A stretch of 44,585 nucleotides of DNA from Lachnospiraceae bacterium (GTDB taxonomy: Bacteria > Bacillota > Clostridia > Lachnospirales > Lachnospiraceae), in the NCBI GenBank assembly GCA_015056925.1, contig SVFJ01000020.1:1-44585 (forward strand). The letters are read 5' to 3'. A program made the translations under genes and the position numbers. Position 1 is the stretch's first letter, and each line of letters starts with the position of its first letter. The notes under the pieces are model-generated. The model saw nothing but the letters and a program-made list of their open reading frames with translations. It ran no database searches and was not told where the DNA came from. Positions 8,473 through 17,100 of the stretch are shown here, in pieces.

Positions 8473-9964
8473 GTATTTCTACTTCTACACCTTCATAATA
8501 ATATTTCAAGATTTCCTCTGCACAAAAGCCTTCATTTGCAAGACATTTTGCACCATTCTGGGACATTCCTACTCCATGCCCCATACCACCACCGCTAAGT
8601 ACCAGCTTCATCAATTGCTTTCCTTCATACAGCTTTTCCATTTCAAAATATGCACTGGGAAGCAACTCTCCTACCTGATATGTAGAGCCATCCTGTTTCG
8701 TTACACATGTATCAGACAGAGCCAATACATTTCGTACCAGCTGCTGAGATTCTACTCTGACAGAATAATTCTTGGTTTTGATTGTCAGTGCCGATACTAA
8801 GCTGTTTTTCTCATTCTGAACTGTCTTTATATCGTAAATCACGGTATCCTTTAACAGACTGTCCAAACTCTTTGGTTTTGGTTCTATAACTATTTTATCC
8901 TGATTGCTTTGTCCATATTCATAGATACGCGTCAAAAGCTCCTTGGGACTTGCAATATTTAACACACAGCTCCATCGATACCAAGCCTCATCACATTCCA
9001 CAAACACATTACTCCCGGGTAATGTGTAAGACTTCACCTGCAAATACGGAAGGCTCTCTTCGCTTCCCCATACCTCATAACCTGCACCGAAGCCACATGA
9101 GGTGGAATAATAAAAGGATTCTATCAATCCCCCCTGATAAGTAATTACCTTCCCTTGAGTGTTGTCCACCGCCTGACACACCGACTCATTTTCCTGTAAA
9201 TTCTTATACACCTGATAGGCCGTGCTGTCATTCACATGTGCCTCCCACTCCGGATAAGCATAGTCTGACATGTGATAATAGGTATAGGTTCTGGCTGATA
9301 TCGCCTGCGCCTCCAAAGCTGCCATAGGATAAGACGCCGGCATCTCGCTTGGAACCACACCGTACAGATATTGTTCTACAGGTAGCTCATTCACTACCAC
9401 AATACCATTTTCCGTACCAAAGCATTCTAATTTTCCTCGGTAGCTTACCTCATCCTGTCTTGCAATGTTAGCTAGCCTAAGTTCTCCGCCATTTCGCGCT
9501 TCAATCTGTATACTCTTCCCATTTAACTTATCTGCCAAGATAGTGATTTCCTCCATTGATGAGTGCAGATATTCGACCTCATCCATTACTATGTAAAAAT
9601 CCTCATTACAGGATAATTTTAGGCTACTATGATAAATCCCCTGGTAATTGGTTGTCATCAAAAGTACTCGAATGCTACCTGCATTCTGTTCCTCTTCATT
9701 ATCTACCTTTTTAACTATCTCCATCTCCTGAATCTGTGGCTGCTCATTCATAACTGCATCACTTTCTATTTCTGCTAATTTTCCAGTCGCCGCATCATTC
9801 CCTACTACCTCGCCTCTCGACTCCACTGTATTCTCAGTAATTACCACTCCTGTTAGTTTATCTTCAAGTTCACCACTTGTCCTTAACACCACCGCACTAT
9901 AAATCCCTATTGCTACTCCAATCCACATCAGTACAATTACTAATTTTAAAAATACACCCCGCAT
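8453..9964 (-). CDS. SpoIID/LytB domain protein, membrane-anchored
   Basis: A 503-residue protein anchored by one N-terminal hydrophobic segment (about residues 5-25), then a low-complexity acidic stretch and the SpoIID domain. The motif LYGVVPSEMPASYPMAALEAQAISARTY holds the catalytic glutamate (VPSEMP) of SpoIID lytic transglycosylases, which trim glycan strands lacking stem peptides; GMGHGVGMSQNGA near the C-terminus is the family's second signature. The start at 9962-9964 is preferred because GAGAGG precedes it; an ATG seven codons upstream has no ribosome site. It begins the run that continues with YihY and the Bce-type genes, so a vegetative wall-remodelling role is as likely as sporulation. 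Confidence 0.88.
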   Translation of the reverse strand: MRGVFLKLVIVLMWIGVAIGIYSAVVLRTSGELEDKLTGVVITENTVESRGEVVGNDAATGKLAEIESDAVMNEQPQIQEMEIVKKVDNEEEQNAGSIRVLLMTTNYQGIYHSSLKLSCNEDFYIVMDEVEYLHSSMEEITILADKLNGKSIQIEARNGGELRLANIARQDEVSYRGKLECFGTENGIVVVNELPVEQYLYGVVPSEMPASYPMAALEAQAISARTYTYYHMSDYAYPEWEAHVNDSTAYQVYKNLQENESVCQAVDNTQGKVITYQGGLIESFYYSTSCGFGAGYEVWGSEESLPYLQVKSYTLPGSNVFVECDEAWYRWSCVLNIASPKELLTRIYEYGQSNQDKIVIEPKPKSLDSLLKDTVIYDIKTVQNEKNSLVSALTIKTKNYSVRVESQQLVRNVLALSDTCVTKQDGSTYQVGELLPSAYFEMEKLYEGKQLMKLVLSGGGMGHGVGMSQNGAKCLANEGFCAEEILKYYYEGVEVEIHDENIM

Positions 9965-9991
9965 TTTGTTTTCTACCTCTCTCATACTTGT

Positions 9992-10011
9992 ATTTTGTAT
10001 ATATACAAAAT
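9992..10011. promoter_or_regulatory. perfect 20-bp palindrome before the SpoIID-like gene
   Basis: The sequence ATTTTGTATATATACAAAAT is its own reverse complement over 20 bases and ends 27 bases before the preferred start codon. A weak minus-strand promoter (TTGTGT at 10026-10031, 18-base spacing, TGTATA) would overlap it, so a dimeric repressor bound here could block transcription. The regulator is unknown. Confidence 0.5.
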
Positions 10012-10076
10012 TTTTGATTTAGAATACACAATATTACATCACTTTTTCTCTCTAAAAGCCCTCTAATTACCATTTT

Positions 10077-10246
10077 TGTGTATATAGAAAAAAATCACCT
10101 CTCTATATACAATTTTTCCGGACTTTTCTGTACATATATCTTCAATTTTTTCATATATACACAAACTCCTTCAAAAACTCCCTTTTTCAACTAGAAATTC
10201 GTTAAAAATTGTGTATAAAAAGAGAAAAAATCTCTATATGTACAAA
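10077..10246. repeat. cluster of TGTATATA-like elements upstream of the SpoIID-like gene
   Basis: This AT-rich stretch holds at least six near-copies of the palindrome half (TGTATATA or its complement): about 10078-10087, 10104-10111, 10129-10138, 10154-10163, 10209-10219 and 10235-10246, in both orientations. Base composition alone produces some of these, so a regulatory array is only a possibility. Confidence 0.35.
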
Positions 10247-10260
10247 AGACTATCTGACCT

Positions 10261-10293
10261 AAAACAGAAAAGGTGCCGCCCTAAGGCAGCACC
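10261..10293 (-). terminator. second (tandem) minus-strand terminator after the RNA gene
   Basis: GGTGC (10272-10276) with GCC (10278-10280) pairs with GGC (10285-10287) and GCACC (10289-10293) around the loop CTAA, with one mismatch. On the minus strand it is followed by TTTTCTGTTTT. It lies 54 bases beyond the terminator at 10348-10377. Confidence 0.75.
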
Positions 10294-10347
10294 CTCTTAT
10301 GTACCTATCCGCAAGAAAAATTTCTAACGTTTCCTCTTTACTTGTAC

Positions 10348-10377
10348 AAAAAGCAGCCCATAACAGGCTGCTTTTTT
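10348..10377 (-). terminator. Rho-independent terminator of the putative RNA gene
   Basis: GCAGCC (10353-10358) pairs with GGCTGC (10366-10371) around a 7-base loop, flanked by A5 on one side and T6 on the other. The minus-strand transcript from the promoter at 10564-10592 would end here. The plus-strand direction is also possible but has no gene to terminate. Confidence 0.8.
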
Positions 10378-10557
10378 CTTCTGTAAACTCCAAAATGCAC
10401 TTCTGTATTTTGACTCCTAGCCAATGCTAGGTGGGCGACCGCAACCATCTCTCTGCCGTCCCCTGACCATAATGGGGGGCATGACATCAATCAGGCAATA
10501 TAGGAATCCCGTTTAAAGTGATGTAGGATCAAAATAACAAGAACTACATCTCGGATT
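10348..10557 (-). ncRNA. putative autonomous structured RNA, about 210 nt
   Basis: No convincing protein-coding frame exists here, yet a good promoter, a GC-rich foldable body and a terminator are lined up on the minus strand. The body can form a closing stem TTTTGATCCTA (about 10523-10533) with TAGGAGTCAAAA (about 10415-10426), with one bulged base. Inside are a hairpin with TGCCCC/GGGG arms near 10464-10492 and a perfect CCTAGC-ATTG-GCTAGG hairpin near 10423-10438. The 5' end can instead pair GATGTAG with CTACATC, which competes with the closing stem. Length and independence would fit 6S RNA or the raiA-type clostridial RNA, but I cannot assign a family by eye. Confidence 0.6.
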
Positions 10558-10563
10558 ACCCTT

Positions 10564-10592
10564 ATTATACCCACTCAAGCCTAAAATAGCAA
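10564..10592 (-). promoter_or_regulatory. promoter of the putative structured RNA
   Basis: Minus-strand TTGCTA (10587-10592) and a perfect TATAAT (10564-10569) are spaced by exactly 17 bases. Initiation is expected near 10557. The nearest upstream gene ends at 10731. No operator is evident in the remaining AT-rich gap at 10593-10730. Confidence 0.75.
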
Positions 10593-10730
10593 CCAACGAC
10601 ACAGTTTTTTCTGATTTTCAGCACATTACCCAAAAAGCACACTTTTTGCACACATCGGATTTAGTTCAATGCACCGATAAGCCATTTTGTCAACTATCAG
10701 TTTGCTCATATTTCTTCATCTAATAGCAGC

Positions 10731-13244
10731 TTATGCCTCTTCCTCCCTTTTGGCAAATGTGAGTATTACCTTAAACAAATCTCCATCCACATGAATTGTA
10801 AGCTCTGCCTTCATTAAATCCATTAGGCTCTGAGCAATAGCCAGTCCCAATCCATGTCCTTCAGAGTTTCTTGACTTATCCCCTCTGATAAAACGCTCCT
10901 TCAGTTCTTCTCCGGTAAGATTCAACGGATCCTTAGACATATTCCTAAAAGTCAATGTAACCTGGCTACCAAATTCCTCTAGATGAACATACACACGCGA
11001 AAGTGGCTGTGCATACTTTAAAATATTATTCATCAGATTATCTACAACCCGCCATAAATGTCTTCCATCCGCCCGGATATATACAGGCTCCTCAGGCTTA
11101 TGTATAATCAGCTCCAAGCCATTTGCCGCAAACTTCTCCTCAAATTCTCCTACCGTCTGTGTCAAAAACACTCCCGCCTCAAGAGTTTCCATATTTACAG
11201 CAAGATTTCCTGTTGAAGCTTTTGATGCCTCCACCAAATCCTCAATCAGCTTCTTGAGCTTAGAAGACTGTCTTTGCAACACCTCTATGTACTCTGATGC
11301 ATTCTCGTTCTGCAAATCTTCTTTCCCCAGCAAATCCACATAATTAATAATAGAAGTCAATGGTGTCTTAATATCATGAGAAACATTCGTAATCAGCTCC
11401 GTCTTAAAATGCTCACTCTTCATGCGCTCCTCAACAGCAAGAGAAATACCATTTCCAATCTTATTAAGATTGTCACCATGCTTCTTAAACTCCCAGAACA
11501 TCTTACTAGTATCTGTTTCATAATCAAGATTCCCCTGCGCTAGCTTCTTGCTTGCCTCCTGCAGCTGATTCATCTGTACAATCACCACAAAATATATCAC
11601 TGCTATCACAGCATCTATCAAAAGACAAATAAAGAAAATCTCTTCCGAATAGGAATTACATGCCAAAACAAATACAAAAAACATTAACAAACCGTCTACT
11701 ACCACAAATCCCACAACAGCCTTCCACACAAAGCTGATATTACGAATGAAATATCTTATAGCCTCTGCTACAACATGACAAATTCGATAGATAATAGTGT
11801 TCTTCCACAAAGTCTTGGTCTTTACTCTTACTGCAACACTTAATAAGAACAGCATTGCAAAAATCTCCATTGCAAGCACTATCATTACCGTTAAGATCCA
11901 GATAAGTTCACTAGCCTCTAAATAAAAATTATCTGAAATACAAGCTATCCCCATGCCCTCTGCACAAAAAATTGCACCTGCACAAATCTCAAATGGAATC
12001 TTATCAAAGAACCCCAACACAAGCTCTTCTTCCTTCTTCCTATGACCTGCTGCTTTCATCAAAAATACAAATGAACATACTGCAATCAAAGCAGAAATCC
12101 CCATAACTACAAACACAAGATATCGCCATTCATATGCAACCTGAAATCTTTGATTTACCACAGCATATTGACTTTGGTCAGTATCCGAGTCAAAGCTTTC
12201 CGGAATCCTTGATACTACGATATATTTCTCTGCCTCATCATGCTCTGTTACCATCAACGTATAATATTCATTCAGATAATAATTATCCTTCTGATGAATC
12301 TCAAACTCTGGTAAAGCAGAAGAGTCTATCTGTTCTAACTCTGCAGTCTCTGTCACTCTCACATTATCCAAAATAATATCTCCAATATTATAAATGCTGC
12401 ACCCCACATCCTCTAACATTGTAAAATCGAACTCAGACCCCATTCCGTCATCCGCATCACATGCAAGTACTCCTGAAATCAATTCTTTTGCGGTTTCTTC
12501 TGCTTCATCCGGTATATTCACCATCCTATAACTATGTGAATTTCCATCTGCATAGGTTGCCCACATATTCTTCAATAGATAATTATTCTTACCAAACTGA
12601 TATTCATAAATAAATATCATTGGCTCATTCTGATAGATAAAGTTAATCTGTATCTTCTTTGCAGGATAATACTCTCCTCCTGACAGATAATAAATAACCC
12701 CTGTATACTCATCATATACTATCTTCTCTGCATAATGCCCCTTTGTCTCACTTACATAAGGCGTATCCAAGTAATAAATGGTATCTCCCCACATGTCTTT
12801 TTGATTACATAAAACAGTATCCTTCGATATATAATCTACATAAAGATAGCACTCTTCCGATTCAAGTAAAGTCGGGTCAAAATTACACTCCTCATAAACT
12901 GCTGGGTCATTTGTTGATCCCTCTTCCCAATTATCTGCCTTAACAATACCATACTCAAAATCTCGCTCGGCGAAATATTCTTCCATATCTCGTCCCATAT
13001 ATGCAAGCGCCTGAGCAGAATAATTTTGATTTACTTGCCCTAGCATAGAGGTTCTAACTTCTGTATAACTCTTATGATAAAATCCCAAATCAGCCATAAA
13101 AGCCATCGCAACCATACTTACTACAAATATATTCAAACTTAAAATAAATGCAACCCAAGCAATCAACTTCAGAAATCCTGAGCTCTTCAATCTCTTCATA
13201 AGTTCCTCACTTTCCAACTCCATAAAATAGAGTTTATCTTTTAC
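10731..13244 (-). CDS. sensor histidine kinase with large extracellular domain and multiple membrane segments
   Basis: About 837 residues from a GTG start preceded by GGAGAGG, seven bases after the regulator stop. An ATG at 13199 with GAGG is an alternative and would put the membrane segment nearer the N-terminus. One segment near residues 28-50 leads into an extracellular domain of about 330 residues that I do not recognise. Then follow about five membrane segments (roughly 385-565), a HAMP-like linker, a HisKA domain with the phospho-histidine in NVSHDIKTPL (about residue 622) and an ATPase domain with GHGLGLAIAQSL. The partner is the regulator encoded just upstream. No target gene adjoins it, so the signal is unknown. 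Confidence 0.9.
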   Translation of the reverse strand, partial: VKDKLYFMELESEELMKRLKSSGFLKLIAWVAFILSLNIFVVSMVAMAFMADLGFYHKSYTEVRTSMLGQVNQNYSAQALAYMGRDMEEYFAERDFEYGIVKADNWEEGSTNDPAVYEECNFDPTLLESEECYLYVDYISKDTVLCNQKDMWGDTIYYLDTPYVSETKGHYAEKIVYDEYTGVIYYLSGGEYYPAKKIQINFIYQNEPMIFIYEYQFGKNNYLLKNMWATYADGNSHSYRMVNIPDEAEETAKELISGVLACDADDGMGSEFDFTMLEDVGCSIYNIGDIILDNVRVTETAELEQIDSSALPEFEIHQKDNYYLNEYYTLMVTEHDEAEKYIVVSRIPESFDSDTDQSQYAVVNQRFQVAYEWRYLVFVVMGISALIAVCSFVFLMKAAGHRKKEEELVLGFFDKIPFEICAGAIFCAEGMGIACISDNFYLEASELIWILTVMIVLAMEIFAMLFLLSVAVRVKTKTLWKNTIIYRICHVVAEAIRYFIRNISFVWKAVVGFVVVDGLLMFFVFVLACNSYSEEIFFICLLIDAVIAVIYFVVIVQMNQLQEASKKLAQGNLDYETDTSKMFWEFKKHGDNLNKIGNGISLAVEERMKSEHFKTELITNVSHDIKTPLTSIINYVDLLGKEDLQNENASEYIEVLQRQSSKLKKLIEDLVEASKASTGNLAVNMETLEAGVFLTQTVGEFEEKFAANGLELIIHKPEEPVYIRADGRHLWRVVDNLMNNILKYAQPLSRVYVHLEEFGSQVTLTFRNMSKDPLNLTGEELKERFIRGDKSRNSEGHGLGLAIAQSLMDLMKAELTIHVDGDLFKVILTFAKREEEA

Positions 13245-13251
13245 ACATAGT

Positions 13252-13938
13252 CTACCTCTCCATCTTATAACCATGTCCCCATACTGCCTTAAGGTGCTTT
13301 GGCTCTGCCGGATTATACTCTAGCTTCTCACGCAGGTGTCTAATATGCACCGCTACCGTATTCTCAGCACCATATGGATTGTCCTTCCAAACCCGCGTAT
13401 AGATTTGATGCGGTGAAAATACCTGTCCGGGATGCTCCATCAAAAGCTTAAGGATCTCATACTCTGTTCTGGTAAGCGAAATCTTCTCCCCATCCAGCGT
13501 CACTTCCTTCGCTCTATCATCCAATTCGATACCACCTATGGTATATACATCCTTCTCTGCCTTCACATTACCACCCAAAAGTGTATAACGTCTTAGCTGT
13601 GACTTTACTCTTGCCTGAAGCTCCACAGGATTAAATGGCTTAGTAATATAATCATCTGCACCAATTGTAAGCCCCAGCACCTTGTCTGTATCTTCACTCT
13701 TTGCAGTCAATAATATTACAGGTACATTACTTCTTTCTCTAATTTTCACCATCGCAGTGATACCATCCATCTGAGGCATCATAATATCCATCAACACCAA
13801 ATGAATCTCATGCTCCTCTATAATCTGTATCGCTTCCATACCACTATATGCAGCAAACACTTCATATCCCTCCGCGGTAAGATATATCTTCAATGCCGAT
13901 ACAATGTCTTTCTCATCATCACATACAAGTATATTCAT
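13252..13938 (-). CDS. OmpR/PhoB-family response regulator
   Basis: A 228-residue regulator. The receiver domain has VCDDEKD, phospho-acceptor aspartate in LVLMDIMMPQMDG (about residue 50), threonine in LLTAKSE and lysine in TKPFNP. The C-terminal winged helix ends with VAVHIRHLREKLE and VWGHGYKMER, a complete OmpR/PhoB DNA-binding domain closest in appearance to the VanR/PhoP subgroup. It is the first gene of a two-gene unit with the large kinase. A candidate promoter lies at 13989-14017. Target genes cannot be read from sequence; the pectate lyase gene next door is transcribed toward this unit and ends in a terminator, so no link can be assumed. Confidence 0.93.
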   Translation of the reverse strand: MNILVCDDEKDIVSALKIYLTAEGYEVFAAYSGMEAIQIIEEHEIHLVLMDIMMPQMDGITAMVKIRERSNVPVILLTAKSEDTDKVLGLTIGADDYITKPFNPVELQARVKSQLRRYTLLGGNVKAEKDVYTIGGIELDDRAKEVTLDGEKISLTRTEYEILKLLMEHPGQVFSPHQIYTRVWKDNPYGAENTVAVHIRHLREKLEYNPAEPKHLKAVWGHGYKMER

Positions 13939-13988
13939 CTTCTAGTATCTCCCCTTGCAAGTTTTTCTCTAATGATCATCATGGTCTT

Positions 13989-14017
13989 ATTGTAAACTAA
14001 AATTTATGAAGTTTAAA
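13989..14017 (-). promoter_or_regulatory. candidate promoter of the two-component system
   Basis: Minus-strand TTTAAA (14012-14017) and TACAAT (13989-13994) are 17 bases apart, about 50 bases before the regulator start. The -35 is poor, as is usual for regulated promoters. Confidence 0.4.
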
Positions 14018-14084
14018 TAAGGTAAATTATTAATATTTGTTTAATAACATCGTGTTCGTGACACCGACGTACTAGTTTGCCAAC

Positions 14085-14125
14085 AAAAAAACAGGCAATA
14101 AGCCCATAGGAACTTACTACCTGTT
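14085..14125 (-). terminator. terminator of the PL1-PL9 pectate lyase gene
   Basis: AACAGG (14090-14095) pairs with CCTGTT (14120-14125), with additional TAAG/CTTA pairing inside. On the minus strand the stem is followed by seven T. It lies about 50 bases after the stop codon. Confidence 0.8.
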
Positions 14126-14177
14126 TATGATTCTATTTATTTAATTCCATCACCAACGATGTGCAAACCATTTTCAA

Positions 14178-17100
14178 TTAGAACTCTGCGCCCAATCCAT
14201 AGCTTGCTAATGCGCTGCCGCTTGCAACCTCAAATAAACCGTTCATGTTAACGCTTCCGTCAGAATTTCTGAATACCTCATGATAATTTGTAGCATACTT
14301 ACCACTTGAGTATCCAGGAATGCTTGTGCTGACAAAGTCAGAAGCAGAAACAGAAACTACTGTTCCATCCTTTACTGCACTTCCTGTGTAAGAAGAAGAG
14401 CTTACATAGTAGAACTTGCCATTGCTGTTAGCTGCAATAGAATTCTTCAATGTTCCATAGAACTTATCAGAAGTAGCATCATCTGCATAAGACAGAAGGT
14501 TTGTATATGTAGCACCTGATGATGTTCTATAGCAGTTAAAGTTACCCTTTGATGCATATACACCATTGTTTACTGATGTACAATCCTTCATTACAAGGTC
14601 ACCACCATTACCATTATCCGTAAATCCTGCTGCTCCATTGTAGAATGCAAGACAGTTTGTTACAACGTGAGGTGTTGGGCACTGTCCATTGCTTCCGCCA
14701 AGCTTGAAGCCGTTCATATCACCGTTTGCTGAGCCTTCCGCAGTTGTCAACTTACCATTACCGAAAGCTACACAGTTCTTAATAGTTACTACACCGATAG
14801 AACCTGTTGCTGGCTTAGCATATAAATCCCAACCATCATCTGAATTACAGTATGCGATACAGCCGTCAAATACGTTACCTTCACCACATGTAAGCTTTGC
14901 TGCGAATCCATCAGCGTTCTCTGTTGTTGCCTCATCCTTATTATTGAATGAAGTACAGTTCTTAACCAAGTTATTGCTTGGCCACTGACTGATACTGTCT
15001 GCCGATGTATTATAACGGCTCAGCTGTAAGCCTGTATCATGATTCTCATAAAACTGACAAAGCTCAATAATGTTGTTATTTCCTGAAAGGAGCATACCAT
15101 TATCGCCTGCATCCTTAATATCAATATCATAGAAATACCAGTAATCACCATCAAGTACGATACCTCTATTAGAGCTGCTCTCTGCCATACCTGTGAAATC
15201 AAGTGTTACTGTACCACCATTACTTCTAACAGTCTTGTATGCGCCTGATTTACCACAATTATTCTCATCAATCAAGATTGTGCTTGTGAAAGAATATGTT
15301 CCCGGTGCCATCCAAATAGTCTTGCCAGCTGCAATTCTACTTAAAGCTGTTACAAAATCCATAGGATCACTCTGTGAACCTGATGCACTTGACTTACCAC
15401 TTGTTGAAACATAAATATCTCCTGAAGCTGGCTGAACTGTTGTTGAAGATTCAACCTCTGAAGACTCTTCCTCTGATGGAGCTGTTGAAGATGACTCCAC
15501 TACAGAAGATGATTCTACTGTTGAAGACTCCTCCTCTGATGGATTCTCTACTGCGCCATCTGTTCCTAATACAATATAAAACAGGTTTGCTGTATCACCC
15601 TTTGTAATTGTATGTGTACCTGCCGCAAGGTCAAGTGTTAAGATACCATTTGTCAATGAATACTTAGTACCGTCCACCTTAACATTTGAACTATTTGCTG
15701 AGTTAAATACTAATGTAAGTGTTGAAGCTGCTGTTGTTGTAAATGCAACACTTGTTGATGACTCCATCTTCAAGCACTGTGTGAGTGTTAAGCCATTGTA
15801 CTTAACAGAACCCTTGCTTGTTGACAAATTACCATTAATTGTAAAGAAGCTGCTGTTCTTTCCATCATTTGTAAAGTTATGAGCATAGCTTGCTGCTGGC
15901 TGCACTGATGGTGTGCTTGATGATTCAACAGTTGAGCTTTCTTCTACTGAAGGTGCTACTGATGATGATTCTACTACCGATGAAGACTCTACTGTTGATG
16001 ACTCTTCAACTGAAGGCACAACGCTTGACTCTTCCTCTGCTTCACCTGCTCTTGTAACATCTAAGTATAAATCTACAGAGCCATTTCCAAACCACCACAT
16101 CTGTACCTGTACTGTGTCGTTTGATGAATATGGTACTACCATATCGAATGTTGCCTCTGCATTATTGTTAGCATCGCTTGAGAATGATGAGCTTAACCAT
16201 GAAATGTTTCCATTCTTTCCTGAGTTTCCACATACAGCTCCACCATACCATGTGTTACCTTTTAAAGTTGCTTTAATCTTTACTTCATCTCCAACCTTTA
16301 CGTCAGAAATATAATCGCTTAATTTCACTTCATAGTTTGTCTGTGATGTGAAAGTATATACCTTACCACCAGATACTGAAGGTGTTGAGCTTGGTGCTTC
16401 TGAGCTTTCCTCTACTGAAGGAGCCTCTGATGATGACTCTACTACCGAAGAAGACTCCTCAACGGATGGTGCTTCTGAAGATGACTCTACCACTGATGAA
16501 GATTCCTCTACTGAAGGCTCCTCTACCTCACCATTTGTTCCTAATGCAATATAGAAAAGGTTTGCTGTATCACCCTTTGTAATTGTATGTGTACCTGCCG
16601 AAAGATTCAATCCAAGTAAACCATCTGTTAATGTATACTTTGTACCGTCTACCTTAACATTCTTGCTGTTTTCAGCATTAAATACTAATACTAATGCAGC
16701 ATCTGAAGTTGTTGTAAACTTAACGCTTGTAGATGACTCCATCTTTAAGCACTGAGTAAGTGTTAAACCATTATACTTAACAGAACCCTTGCTTGTAGAT
16801 AAGTTACCTGTAATGTCAAATACACTACTGTTCTTGCCATCTGTTGTAAAGTTATGAACTACAGTTGCTGTAACTGCAGGAGCTGACGAAGACTGTGTCT
16901 CGCTTGACTCTTCCTGAGAAGGAGCTTCGCTCTGTGCTGGTGCAGATGAAGATGGAACTGTTGAAGATGATTCCTCTACATCCGGAGCCTCTACCTCTGG
17001 AGCATTACCATCTACTGAAACATTTCCTGTATAACCACCTACAGACACTAACGAAGTCTTGTATGAATTAAGTGCTGACTTCAAGCCTGAAATTACACCA

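Noticed and set aside
10348-10557. Plus-strand riboswitch or T-box in the same interval
   Set aside because: The promoter and terminator order fits only the minus strand, no downstream plus-strand gene exists, and no T-box or known aptamer core is visible.
15913-16554. Plus-strand Ser/Asp-rich frames opposite the pectate lyase linkers
   Set aside because: They are mirror images of the repetitive Ser/Glu linker codons of the lyase and have no start signals.
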